A stretch of 52,904 nt of DNA from Brasilonema bromeliae SPC951 (GCF_012912135.1 NZ_QMEB01000007.1:1-52904), one strand, 5' to 3'; positions 24,215-33,022 are shown, counted from the first letter of the stretch. Notes: generated by a model not told the origin, from the sequence alone. A program made the numbers and translations.

Positions 24215-25762
24215 TTAGAACACAAAAGTTGTCCTGAGTGTACCAATAATTGCGTCACGATTTTCTGAGTTTTGACCTGGTGAAAGAACCCAAATCAAAC
24301 CTGGGGTGATTGAGATGTTGCTATTTAACTGGTATTTGTAGAAGCCTTCTATATGAATTGGTATGTCATTCTTGGCACCGCTTGCAAACTTACTTGCATT
24401 ACCTAAATAAGGCTCCACGCCTACTACAATGCCACCTAAGTTATTTTTTTTGCCAAGATCAGGAAAGGCAAAGGTGAGTGCATAAGTCCAAATGTCTCCA
24501 GTTCCAAGATTAACGAAGTCAGCATTGATGTAAGAAAACCAGCCGTTGATTGCAAACTCAGAACTAACTTTGTACGTAAACTCTGCACCATAGGCATTGA
24601 CTTTTGATGGAACTGTACCAAAATCAAATCCTCCACCATTGGCTAGGTTTGTGCCCACTGAAGCAAGATTGCTCCCAGTATCAAAAATGGCAGATTTACG
24701 ATAAGCATTAATATATGTAAGACCGATTGAAAACTGGTCACTTGGTGAAAAGGTTAGCTGAGCTAAAGCTGCATAGTTGTCATTAAACAAATCAGAATTG
24801 TCTGCTAAATAACCAGCAGATAATGATAATTTTTTACTCAATGAGTAAGTAAATCCCGCTCCCGAGCCACCCCCAATCAAATAAATAGGATTGTGCTGAC
24901 CAAAGATTGAAAGCGAACCGACACCACTGTCGTATCCTTCTAGATAAGAACTTACTGTAGGCACGAAGTCGTAGTGGACTCCTCCAACTGCTGCGACATA
25001 ACCTTCAATGTTTTCACCAATTGGAAAAAAGTAAGACATCCAGTCAACATAGATTGAATTGTTGGTATTTCCGAAATTAAAAGTCTGAATACCTTCAACT
25101 CCATTACCTTTGAGATTGAAGATATTTGTGTTACCTGCAGCCAGTCTAATATGTAGGATATCTTTTCCCGTAAAGCTGTTCTGAATATCCAAGCGAACCC
25201 TTTGTTGAAAAACGGTGTTATTATTAACCGATTGATTAAATTCGTCGGTTATTGCAAAAACAACTTCGCCAACCAGTTTAGCAGTTGTAGAAAACTCTTG
25301 TGCCTGTAAAGTAGCTGTCTGAGCCTCAAGTGTATCAACTCGACCTCGTAAAGTGGCAAGTTCTGCGGCAAATTCCTCTTGCAATTTTTTTAAAGTTTCT
25401 AAATCTTCTTTCTTAACTAAATCAATAGTACTTTCAGCAATGAGTTCATTGATGCGATTTATGCAGGCATTTAACCCAGCCGCAAACTCGTAACGGCTCA
25501 AAGCACGATTTCCTCTGTAGGTTTTGTCAAGATAGCCTGCAATGCAACCATATCGTTCAACCAAAGACTGCACTGCTTGAAATGCCCAATCTGTTGGTGT
25601 TACATCAGATAGTTGAGAAACTGAATTGATTTGAGTCATCGCCTCTGTGGGGCGGGCGCTCTGCGCCATTGCTTCTGTTACTAAAATTGTATTTGTAAGT
25701 AATAATCCACCAACTAGACTTGTCAAACCAAGAGTTAAGTGACTTGAAGCTATTTTGAACAT
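24215..25762 (-). CDS. SLH-domain OprB-family outer-membrane porin
   Basis: The 515-residue protein has a signal peptide (LTLGLTSLVGGLLLTNTILV, cleavage near AMAQ), an SLH domain (VTPTDWAFQAVQSLVERYGC, then SRYEFAAGLNACI), a coiled coil (about 105-155, KKLQEEFAAELATLRGRVDT) and a beta-barrel ending in TFVF with a C-terminal aromatic. This is the standard architecture of cyanobacterial porins that bind peptidoglycan-linked polymers and pass solutes or iron. It is monocistronic. Confidence 0.92.
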   Translation of the reverse strand: MFKIASSHLTLGLTSLVGGLLLTNTILVTEAMAQSARPTEAMTQINSVSQLSDVTPTDWAFQAVQSLVERYGCIAGYLDKTYRGNRALSRYEFAAGLNACINRINELIAESTIDLVKKEDLETLKKLQEEFAAELATLRGRVDTLEAQTATLQAQEFSTTAKLVGEVVFAITDEFNQSVNNNTVFQQRVRLDIQNSFTGKDILHIRLAAGNTNIFNLKGNGVEGIQTFNFGNTNNSIYVDWMSYFFPIGENIEGYVAAVGGVHYDFVPTVSSYLEGYDSGVGSLSIFGQHNPIYLIGGGSGAGFTYSLSKKLSLSAGYLADNSDLFNDNYAALAQLTFSPSDQFSIGLTYINAYRKSAIFDTGSNLASVGTNLANGGGFDFGTVPSKVNAYGAEFTYKVSSEFAINGWFSYINADFVNLGTGDIWTYALTFAFPDLGKKNNLGGIVVGVEPYLGNASKFASGAKNDIPIHIEGFYKYQLNSNISITPGLIWVLSPGQNSENRDAIIGTLRTTFVF

Positions 25763-25862
25763 AATGGTTTCTTAAACCGGACAACAAAATGTACTTAATT
25801 CCCTGATTTATACCAATTCTCTGTAAACTTGCACTTAATACTTACTCTTTCATTCTTGGCGT

Positions 25863-26135
25863 TCTAGCCTACGGCACGCCCTTCGGGTATGTCCTGAGCC
25901 CTATGGCTAACGCCACGGCCCCGTGCCGAACGGGCACGGCCCCGTGCCGAACGGACACGCTACGCGTTAGCCCTCGCTTGCGTGCGCTTTGCGCATACGC
26001 AGTCGCCTCTGTCGGGAAAGCCCTCCGGGTATCTCCTTCGGAGACGCTACGCGAACGGGGGTTCGCAATCGACGGGAACCTTAAGAGCTGCGACCCCCTC
26101 ACCGTCATTCGCGCTGTCTCACCGCTGCGCGTCTA
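25863..26135. repeat. GC-rich composite palindromic repeat block
   Basis: Short palindromes follow one another: cttcgg, acggccccgtgccgaacgg twice in tandem (about 25914-25951), ggctaacgc facing gcgttagcc (bracketing the tandem), tgcgctttgcgca, ctccgggtatctccttcggag, gctacgcgaacggg. The region is far richer in GC than its surroundings. It looks like nested small dispersed repeats of the kind that accumulate in Nostocales. Confidence 0.8.
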
Positions 26136-26346
26136 AGGCGTCTTGTTGCTAATCGTTTAATAAACATTAAGTGCATCCTCATGGAGAATTGGTATTAGTA
26201 ACACTGCTGTTTTTTGTAGGACGCCAAAATCTACGAACATTAGCGAAAAAAAATCAAGAATCAATTATCAATGAACAATTCCCCCACAACGCCTCGGACG
26301 GGGGCTTGAAATAACGAATATTTTTGTTGCTAGCTACAACTGAATA

Positions 26347-26392
26347 ATCAGTTATCAATTATCAATTATCAAATCGATAATTGATAACTGAT
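26347..26392. repeat. Perfect 17-bp inverted repeat
   Basis: atcagttatcaattatc (26347-26363) and gataattgataactgat (26376-26392) are exact reverse complements with a 12-nt loop. AT-rich TTATCAATTATC repeats of this type are scattered in Nostocales. It lies 3' of the urea-transporter remnant and could end that transcript, although no T-tract follows on the minus strand. Confidence 0.8.
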
Positions 26393-26425
26393 AGCGGTTT
26401 AAAATCCAAAATTGCTAGCTATTTC

Positions 26426-26782
26426 TTACTGTTGGCGTACCAGAGATAGATCCCCTACACTAACTCTCACCAATTGGTTGTCTCGATTAAAAGAGGTAGA
26501 TGTGTGAATCTTGTGTGCGACTTTTGGTATTGAGATTGTGCCAATTAATGTGCCATTAGATTGCCATTGCCCCACATACCGTGCCGATGCTAACCGTGGA
26601 TAGAACGAACTGCAAAACTGGTAAAGTACCAAGCGCAAACCACTTACAAGCATACTGCTTGGCAAGTAGTCAAACCATTGCTGTCCAGTTTGACGTGCTA
26701 GGGGTAGTCTGGGCATTGCCAGAAACAACAACGCAAGCCTTGGATCGTCACCTTCCAAACGGTAAGGCAAGGAGGCGACCAC
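26426..26782 (-). pseudogene. Out-of-frame C-terminal remnant of the urea transporter gene
   Basis: A frame offset from the transporter continues for about 115 codons. Its start, YRLEGDDPRLALLFLAMPRL, then FDYLPSSMLVSGLRLVLYQF, looks like genuine conserved protein, not noise. As I recall, some bacterial urea transporters are fused to an M23 peptidase and a further C-terminal domain. The transporter frame here ends at the usual linker (SSGRLLALPF), and this remnant would be the far end of such a fusion. A deletion at about 26765-26785 would have removed the peptidase and shifted the frame. The peptidase itself is not visible. Confidence 0.5.
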
Positions 26783-27854
26783 TACTGCCCTGAAATCGCC
26801 GCCGTGCCGTCAACTCATAATCCAAGGTCTTCTCTGGTGACGATTGGGGGTATCGTGCCAGCAACTGATGCCCCACAAGACCCAATAGATACAATAGTAA
26901 CAAGGTGACTAAGTTGTAGGGTAACGCATGCACTGGCAACGCTACCGCCGCCCAGAAGACACTCACAGCTTGACCTAGCAAGGCTGCTAATGCAACACCA
27001 AGAGCTGCTAGCATATAGCTTTGAGGCGATGGCAGCAAATAATACCCGCCAAGCGCCAGAGCCACCAAAATGAAATTTAGTGCCGCCGGGTCGTAATATA
27101 CATAAGCGAACGTTCCTGTCAAGATGCCTTGAATAAATGACCCAAAAGCATAGCTAAACACCGCCAACAAAAATTGAATGCGCGAATTCAACAACAGCAA
27201 CAACGCGACCACCATACCAACCCACACATTAGGCAAAAAGAAGATTAACCCGAGTGTGCGTAGGAAGCCCTCAAGGGGGACTGGCAAACCAATCGAGTAG
27301 GCATATGCAGGAACGACAGCGTGTTGCAAACCAGCAAAGCGAAACGCTGCTAAATGAACGCTCCAACTCACAACAACGAACGGCAGGCTCAAGACTGGTA
27401 GTAAAAAGAACGTGTACAAAACATGGGATAACGTCCAAGTCAGAACAAATGCCAGTATGCCAGCAGTCGCCGCCAGAAACAGCGATGCCACACTCGGTTG
27501 GAACAAATAACCAACACTCAGCCCCGCCAAGAGCGGGTTAAATAGTAATGGTCCCCGCTCTAAATACATCACATCAACTTGCGTCACTCTGGCAAAGGCA
27601 ACTGCCGCCAACACCCCAACAAGCCCCATCACCATGACTGAGGGTTGCAGCAGCATAGCGGACAGCAGCAGCGCCCCAACCCCGACACCTCGCAGAAACA
27701 GAATCTCAGCAGTGGCAGCACACACAGCACGCACCAGATGTCGAAGCGTTCGTAACCATTGCATGGTAGTCCACCCTTGCGTCGTTTGCTTCTGGTTGTT
27801 TAAGGTCGTCAGCTTAAGACGCCCCAGGGCGGATTGATAAAGCACATTCCACAT
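26748..27854 (-). CDS. Urea transporter family protein (C-terminally truncated)
   Basis: The 368-residue protein has about ten hydrophobic helices and urea-transporter (SLC14/UT) motifs in two halves: GPLLFNPLLAGLSVGYLF and, in the second half, YYDPAALNFILVALALGGYY. UT proteins are channels for passive urea movement. The ATG at 27854 has GGAG eight bases upstream. It is the last gene of the PqqD/ATP-grasp/decarboxylase operon, 29 nt after the decarboxylase. Its end, FQGSSGRLLALPFGR, appears to be the linker of a lost extension. The transmembrane part looks intact. Confidence 0.8.
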   Translation of the reverse strand: MWNVLYQSALGRLKLTTLNNQKQTTQGWTTMQWLRTLRHLVRAVCAATAEILFLRGVGVGALLLSAMLLQPSVMVMGLVGVLAAVAFARVTQVDVMYLERGPLLFNPLLAGLSVGYLFQPSVASLFLAATAGILAFVLTWTLSHVLYTFFLLPVLSLPFVVVSWSVHLAAFRFAGLQHAVVPAYAYSIGLPVPLEGFLRTLGLIFFLPNVWVGMVVALLLLLNSRIQFLLAVFSYAFGSFIQGILTGTFAYVYYDPAALNFILVALALGGYYLLPSPQSYMLAALGVALAALLGQAVSVFWAAVALPVHALPYNLVTLLLLYLLGLVGHQLLARYPQSSPEKTLDYELTARRRFQGSSGRLLALPFGR

Positions 27855-27883
27855 GTCCTTAGCTCCGTCCTGTGGTTTAAAAG

Positions 27884-29266
27884 TTACAACTTTGTCGTGA
27901 GATCATGGAACATAGCGTTCGTTGCCAGTCGGGGCGGGAGGTGTTCCCGTCGTTCCAGATCACTGAGGTCTTCCGCCGCACGAATCAGTTCAACGTCGCC
28001 CGTCTCTGTGATCAACACCACATTGGGACGATATTCAATGAACTGTAACCATTGCGTGTTGTTGTAGGCACCCACGGTGGAAATGACCAATTGGGTGCCA
28101 CGCGATAGCGGGGGGAGGGAAATCTTGTCATCAACAACATCAATATTCATGCACAGTGGTCCGTAGATGACTGAAGGTTCGTAGGGACCAGAAACTGGTT
28201 GAGCGAGGGCGATATCAAAGCGATACCAAAAGCTTGTGAACAGTAAATTGACACCAGCATCTATGACATACGCTCGGGTGCCATCGGGCAGTCGCTTGGT
28301 ACCGCACACACTGGTAATGAGTGTCCCCGCTTCATCAACTACTGCCCGACCGGATTCGATAATGAGTTGAGGCGTATGCTCAGGTTTCAGCGCCGCCCAT
28401 AAAGCGTCACAAACAGCATCCGCGTATTCCTCAATTGACGGCAGCATGACATCTACGGCATGGTAGCTACCTTTTAGACGGCTGCGGGATGGGAAGCCAC
28501 CCCCTATGTCGATGTAGTCCATCCGCCAACCGCACTCTTGCTCGATTTCATAGCCAAATGCCACCATTTTCTCGACTTGGCGAGCATAAGCTGCGGGTTC
28601 CATGATGAACGTTCCAATATGGCTGTGTAATCCGTTCACCTGCAGTTTACCCCCACTGGCGATGCGCCGGATGGCATCCATTGCTTGACCAGATTCTAGA
28701 TTGAAGCCAAAGCGCGACCAGCAGGGTTGAATTCCAGCATCTAGGTTGAGTCGGATACCCACGGGAATGATTTTCTGGAGGCGGGTGGCGATCGCCTCCA
28801 AATCCTCAATTTCATCTAAGTGATCAATATTGATTGTGACTCCATCGCGCACAGCAGCTTCTAGGGTGGCAAAAGGTTTGTGCGGTCCGTTGAGAATGAT
28901 TTGATTCCCTGGAATACCTAGTGCTTTTGCTTTGTCGTATTCCATTTTTGAAACCAATTCAGCCATTGCCCCTTCTTGATGCAGGATGGCGCAAATTGCC
29001 TTCAAATAATTGGTTTTGTAGGACCAGCCAAAAGTCACATTTGGGTAACGAGTCGTGAATGCATTGCGGATGCTGCGGAACTTCCGACGCAGCATCTGTT
29101 CTGAATAGACAAACAGCGGTGAGCCGTACTGCGCCACCAGCTCGTCGATAGCAACACCTGCAATTTCTGTTTTCACCTTGCGGTGCAACAGAGTGCTCCC
29201 CGCAAACTTGTTCATTAATCCGCTGTGTAGTTTTTGAATTACGGGTTTTTCGTACTGGGTCTGCAT
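27884..29266 (-). CDS. PLP-dependent decarboxylase, group III (LysA/ornithine-DC-like)
   Basis: The 460-residue alanine-racemase-fold protein has PLP-lysine in TFGWSYKTNYLKAI, HSHIGT, the phosphate-binding GGGFPS, ESGRAVVDEAG, and the second-half active-site motif GPLCMNIDV with an expected catalytic Cys, then VGAYNNTQ. Homologs decarboxylate diaminopimelate, ornithine, arginine or carboxyspermidine. The specificity helix cannot be read by eye. It starts one base after the ATP-grasp stop region and is co-transcribed with it. With ATP-grasp and PqqD partners it is unlikely to be the housekeeping LysA. The GC content is higher than that of flanking genes. Confidence 0.85.
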   Translation of the reverse strand: MQTQYEKPVIQKLHSGLMNKFAGSTLLHRKVKTEIAGVAIDELVAQYGSPLFVYSEQMLRRKFRSIRNAFTTRYPNVTFGWSYKTNYLKAICAILHQEGAMAELVSKMEYDKAKALGIPGNQIILNGPHKPFATLEAAVRDGVTINIDHLDEIEDLEAIATRLQKIIPVGIRLNLDAGIQPCWSRFGFNLESGQAMDAIRRIASGGKLQVNGLHSHIGTFIMEPAAYARQVEKMVAFGYEIEQECGWRMDYIDIGGGFPSRSRLKGSYHAVDVMLPSIEEYADAVCDALWAALKPEHTPQLIIESGRAVVDEAGTLITSVCGTKRLPDGTRAYVIDAGVNLLFTSFWYRFDIALAQPVSGPYEPSVIYGPLCMNIDVVDDKISLPPLSRGTQLVISTVGAYNNTQWLQFIEYRPNVVLITETGDVELIRAAEDLSDLERREHLPPRLATNAMFHDLTTKL

Positions 29267-29267
29267 A

Positions 29268-30308
29268 TCATCGTTCTCCCAAGGTCACTAGAGTTTGTAG
29301 AGGGGTTGCATCCGTTACCATCTCGTAGGTGTAGCGCATGAATAACTTGCCCGCTTCGTAGGAGGGCAAGGCAGGTAAGGGTAATCCGAGTGCTGCCCTG
29401 ACTAGACGTGCTGGCAGATTAACACCTACCCCGGTTGCAAAGTAAGTCCATGCTGGAAAGCGCGGATTGATCTCGATCAGATAAATCATGCCGTCGGCAT
29501 CGACAATGCATTCCAACTCAAAGGGTCCCTTCCATTTGGTATGCTGTAGGAATGCTTCCGCCGCCTGTAGTAAGCCCGGATGATGGATCGTCACACCGCT
29601 CCAGATTTTGCCGAGTTCAGTCACCGACATCTTTTTGGTCGCCACTAAACCGAGATGGCTTCCTTTGCCATCCCCGATCCCAACCAGGTTTAGCTCGGTA
29701 CCACTGATAATTTGCTGCATGATGATCAGGTAGCCCCATTGGGCTGCTAAGTGATGAAAGCGTTGCAGTGCTTCATCCTCGGTCAACACTCGATACGCTC
29801 CGTGATACGGACCTTTCATCATCAACGGTAACCCTAGTGATGCGATCGCGTCACGTAGTTCTTGGATCGAGGTAACAGTGAATGTTTGCGGTGTGCGGAC
29901 ACCAAACGCCGTCGCCACTTTCGCAAGTTGTGTCTTGTTGCGTAAGGCGAACTGCTCTCGCGTAGGCAGATAAGTTCGGATGCCTAACGACTCCAATTCC
30001 TTGGCACACCGGATGTAAAGCGGCAATTCCACATCTAAATTGGGAATGACGCAATCCAGTCCAACCTGCTGTTGGATCTGCTGCAATCGCTCAATCAGAA
30101 CCTCCGGTTCTGAAGAGGGATAAGGCATAAGGTATCGGCGATCAAACAGCCAATCCATATACAGCCCCGGCTCCATAACATCGTAAGCAAATCCGATGAT
30201 TTGGGTTGGCAATTGGTTGTCCTCGCGTAGGCTGCGGGCAATACCCGTACCGGGACCAGGATTATCGACTGCATTGATACCTGTAATGGCAATTGTGAAA
30301 GGTTTCAT
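29268..30308 (-). CDS. ATP-grasp ligase (CarB/PylC-like)
   Basis: The 346-residue ATP-grasp enzyme has an N-terminal pre-ATP domain (ITGINAVDNPGPGTGIARSL), NKTQLAKVATAFGVRTP, the lysine strand PLMMKGPYHGAYRV, and the metal-binding end FELECIVDADGMIYLIEINP. Such ligases join a carboxylate to an amine through an acyl phosphate. It overlaps the PqqD gene by four bases (ATGA) and is followed directly by the decarboxylase. The substrate may be an amino acid or a peptide held by the PqqD-like partner. It looks intact. Confidence 0.85.
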   Translation of the reverse strand: MKPFTIAITGINAVDNPGPGTGIARSLREDNQLPTQIIGFAYDVMEPGLYMDWLFDRRYLMPYPSSEPEVLIERLQQIQQQVGLDCVIPNLDVELPLYIRCAKELESLGIRTYLPTREQFALRNKTQLAKVATAFGVRTPQTFTVTSIQELRDAIASLGLPLMMKGPYHGAYRVLTEDEALQRFHHLAAQWGYLIIMQQIISGTELNLVGIGDGKGSHLGLVATKKMSVTELGKIWSGVTIHHPGLLQAAEAFLQHTKWKGPFELECIVDADGMIYLIEINPRFPAWTYFATGVGVNLPARLVRAALGLPLPALPSYEAGKLFMRYTYEMVTDATPLQTLVTLGER

Positions 30309-30538
30309 TTATCCTCTGTTAGTCCCAAGGTTTTGAGTTGCTGGCAAAAGTCTGCAACATCGCGTTCTGCTATAGTGTGAGCAATGTCGAAGCGATCGCA
30401 TAGAACCTGGACAATTTGTTGCTGAGTCTCGCCGTGTCGCAGTCGTTGCAAGACTAACTGACCACAATGGTTTAACATAAAGCTTTCACCAGTGGCATCT
30501 ATATCCTTTGTTTTCACCTCGTTGATTCCGCTAGTCAT
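30305..30538 (-). CDS. PqqD-like peptide-binding protein
   Basis: The 77-residue winged-helix protein begins MTSGINEVKTKDIDATGE and contains FMLNHCGQLVLQRLRHGETQ, then IVQVLCDRFDIAHTIAERDV, the pattern of PqqD/RiPP-recognition-element proteins. PqqD members bind precursor peptides and hand them to modifying enzymes, but many stand-alone members serve other ligands. ATG 30538 has GGTGG seven bases upstream; the longer frame to 30652 is antisense to the kinase gene. It is the first gene of the operon. No obvious precursor peptide lies next to it. Confidence 0.7.
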   Translation of the reverse strand: MTSGINEVKTKDIDATGESFMLNHCGQLVLQRLRHGETQQQIVQVLCDRFDIAHTIAERDVADFCQQLKTLGLTEDK

Positions 30539-31346
30539 ATCACAACCACCAAAAAACTTCTTGCAAAGACCATTTGTAGATATCTGGAATTTGGTGTTTA
30601 ATGTAGGACTGATGTTTGGCTTGGTGCTGGTGTTTGTGTTGTTGTTAATCAATGCTTTGCTTTCAGAACGGCAGAGTAGGGAGAAATTAGCTATTGCTCA
30701 CCAACAACTCCATCGATATGCCCTCCGCGTTGAAGACCAAGCAACGCTACAAGAACGCAACCGCATTGCCCGTGAAATCCACGATGCTTTGGGACACTCG
30801 CTCACGGCTCAAAGTATCCAGCTAGAAAACGCTTTACTGTTTCTGTCATCGAATCTTGATAAAGCGAAAACCTTCTTAGAGGAAGCCAAGCAACTTGGTA
30901 GCAGTGCTTTGCGAGAAGTGCGACAATCTGTAGCGACGCTGCGTTGTGACGCGCTGCAAGGAAAATCTTTAGAGTCTGCGATCGCACTTTTGCTTTCGGA
31001 CTTTCAGCGCCGCACTGGCATTATCCCAGACTACAAGCTCTGCCTACCTCAACCATTATCCGGTGAAGTTGGTACGACAATTTACCGCATTGTTCAAGAA
31101 GCCCTAACAAATATTTCCAAGCATAGCGCCGCAACTGTGGTCACAATTGACTTACAAACAACTGCTGATTCCCTGTATTTGCAGCTTTGTGACAACGGTC
31201 GAGGCTTCAACCCATACCAGAACACGACAGGATTTGGTATTCAAGGAATGCGAGAACGAACGCTGGCGCTAGGAGGTCATTTTCGCATTTTCAGTGAATC
31301 AGGATGCGGTTGCCGAATTATCGCAGTATTTCCATATCACGGTTAA
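30492..31346 (+). CDS. NarL-type histidine kinase lacking its sensor (5'-truncated)
   Basis: The frame has a residual transmembrane segment (VFNVGLMFGLVLVFVLLLIN), HisKA_3 with the phosphoacceptor His in RIAREIHDALGHSL, and an HATPase domain (IVQEALTNISKHS, CDNGRGF, GFGIQGMRER). Family members carry several upstream transmembrane helices. Here the first 20 or so codons (from GTG 30492) are antisense to the PqqD gene, and convincing kinase sequence begins near 30558 (FLQRPF). The internal ATG 30612 could be used. The 5' end was probably replaced when the PqqD operon arrived. The downstream regulator is also damaged, so this pair is likely dead. Confidence 0.75.
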   Translation: MASISFVFTSLIPLVISQPPKNFLQRPFVDIWNLVFNVGLMFGLVLVFVLLLINALLSERQSREKLAIAHQQLHRYALRVEDQATLQERNRIAREIHDALGHSLTAQSIQLENALLFLSSNLDKAKTFLEEAKQLGSSALREVRQSVATLRCDALQGKSLESAIALLLSDFQRRTGIIPDYKLCLPQPLSGEVGTTIYRIVQEALTNISKHSAATVVTIDLQTTADSLYLQLCDNGRGFNPYQNTTGFGIQGMRERTLALGGHFRIFSESGCGCRIIAVFPYHG

Positions 31347-31373
31347 CGCAATAATTATGATTTCTCTGTTGCT

Positions 31374-32086
31374 ATGATTCGCCTGTTATTGGTAGACGAC
31401 CAGATGATTATTCGTCAGGGCTTAAAAAGCTTGTTGGAGTCCAAACCCGACTTTGTGATTGTTGGCGATGCAGATAATGGTGAAAGTGCGATGCTCCAGC
31501 AGGGAGCCGCTTCGCGATCGCCCAAGTACAAGTCCTGCAACCAGATTTGGTATTAATGGATGTCCGTATGCCCGTCATGGATGGTGTAGCAGCAACTGAG
31601 GTGATTTCTCAGCACTTTCCCGCAGTGAAAGTGTTGGTGTTGACGACTTTTGATGACGATGAATATGTTTCACAAGCAATGCGATTTGGAGCGAGGGGTT
31701 ATTTGTTAAAAGATACACCTTTAGAATTATTGGCAAATGCTATCCGGTCGGTTTATCTAGGATATACTCAGCTAGGACCAGGCTTATTCGAGAAATTCTT
31801 GTCTCCTTTAGGACACTCTACAACGCCAAAACCCCTAAATCCCCCACCTGAGTTTGCTGAACTCACCCCTAGAGAAAGAGAAGTTTTGCGTTTAATTGCT
31901 ACTGGTGCTAGCAATCAAGAAATTGCAGAGTCTCTCTACATTGCTAAAAGAACGGTGAAAAATCACGTAACGAATATTCTGGGTCGGTTAAATCTACGCG
32001 ATCGCACACAAGCTGCTATCTTTGCCCATTCCTTTGTGTCCCTGTTGGATAATTCTTCAGGTGAAAGCAAAAAAGTTGAATTCTGA
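31374..32086 (+). pseudogene. NarL/FixJ response regulator, frameshifted
   Basis: The first part (31374-31490) encodes RLLLVDDQMIIRQGLKSLLE to DNGESA. The second part (from about 31517) encodes [16 protein letters not shown] (here starting in [13 protein letters not shown]), the receiver core with its phosphoacceptor Asp, and an intact LuxR helix-turn-helix ([20 protein letters not shown]). The two lie in different frames because 26 bp are inserted at 31491-31516. Removing the insert restores a continuous receiver with GCGATCGC at the joint. As it stands, a regulator could be made only from an internal start, lacking half the receiver. Confidence 0.88.
31491..31516. repeat. 26-bp small dispersed repeat inserted in a HIP1 site
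   Basis: The uninterrupted sequence would read tgaaagtgcgatcgcccaag, with a HIP1 octamer. Instead atgctccagcagggagccgc plus ttcgcg splits it between GCG and ATCGC. The insert contains ggagcc/ggctcc-like and gcttcgc palindromic parts. Length, shape and target match the very small mobile repeats reported from Nostoc genomes. The insertion point is ambiguous by a few bases because of shared gcgat. Confidence 0.8.
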
Positions 32087-32116
32087 GTTCTGACTTATGT
32101 GTCCTGAGTTTTTTAT

Positions 32117-33022
32117 TTAGATTTTCACCTGTTTTCTATAGGCGTTAGGTGTTGTACCCATAAGTTTACGAAAGACGTTTGTGAAATGGCTTTGATTTTG
32201 AAAACCTACTTGCGGGTAGATTTGGTCTATCGCTTGTTCTGTTTTAGTTAATAACCTTTTCGCTTCCTCTATTCTGCAATTCATAACGTATTGGTGCGGC
32301 GAAAAACAAGTCGATTGTTTAAACAGACGTGAGAAATGATACATACTCATCCCCACTGCTGTCGCAATTTCAGCTAAGCCTAAATCTTTTTCTAAGTTTT
32401 GATTAATATATTCAATAGCTTGCCGCAACTTTAAACGCGAAAGTCCTTCTGGATGTTTAGTAATCTTTGAAGAAGATACAGAATAGTGTCTTAGCAGATG
32501 AATGCATAGAGTCGTTGCTAGAGATTCTATATACACACGACTACCCATACCATCTGATTCTAGTTCTGATTGTAGTGCTAGTCCAATTTGTTGAATCAAC
32601 GGATCTGAATCAGCAAAATGTGGTATAATATCCGTGTATTGCATATCTATCAAATCATAACCAGCACGAGCAAACAAAGCTTTTTCCAAACTAAGCACTA
32701 AAAATTCAGCTTCTATCTCCCAGCTTAATTTGTGATAACTGCTTGCTGGAATAACGACAATGTCGCCATATTTAATACACTCATGCTGGACGTGTCCGTC
32801 CAACACCCGTTCTACGTTGATAGGCTGTTTTGTAAGACTTATACTGATGACGTGTTGTTGAGGAGTATGTTCTGGTGTCTCAAAAGGAGGCTGTTGATGA
32901 TAGTCTAGGCGAAAATCATTCCAGTTAGCATGGTAACTGGTGATCAGGGGCGATCGCGGAAGAATTTGTGAATATGCATCTTCCTGAGCAAAATCAACAC
33001 TTATGATTTTTTCTGTTCGCAT
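32117..33022 (-). CDS. AraC-family transcriptional regulator
   Basis: The roughly 300-residue protein has an N-terminal ligand-binding half (HVISISLTKQPINVERVLDG, IVVIPASSYHKLSW) and two C-terminal helix-turn-helices (LGLAEIATAVGMSMYHFSRL and QIYPQVGFQNQSHFTNVFRK, then GTTPNAYRK). ATG 33022 is preferred to the GTG at 33031 because GGGGTG lies upstream. It is transcribed towards the broken two-component system. The target may be the divergent DCC gene (154 nt away) or others. The ligand is unknown. Confidence 0.9.
   Translation of the reverse strand: MRTEKIISVDFAQEDAYSQILPRSPLITSYHANWNDFRLDYHQQPPFETPEHTPQQHVISISLTKQPINVERVLDGHVQHECIKYGDIVVIPASSYHKLSWEIEAEFLVLSLEKALFARAGYDLIDMQYTDIIPHFADSDPLIQQIGLALQSELESDGMGSRVYIESLATTLCIHLLRHYSVSSSKITKHPEGLSRLKLRQAIEYINQNLEKDLGLAEIATAVGMSMYHFSRLFKQSTCFSPHQYVMNCRIEEAKRLLTKTEQAIDQIYPQVGFQNQSHFTNVFRKLMGTTPNAYRKQVKI

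Larger units (their letters stand above)
25763..26425. other. Intergenic region filled with repeats
   Basis: 663 nt without a credible gene. Contents: porin upstream region (to about 25860), palindromic repeat block 25863-26135, a stretch with no recognisable signal, and the inverted repeat 26347-26392. Frames that stay open across the block only reflect its high GC content. Confidence 0.7.

Noticed and set aside
25869-26136. Open frames on both strands in the repeat block
   Set aside because: They are composed of repeated Arg/Pro/Ala motifs from GC-rich palindromes; there is no ribosome site or family resemblance.
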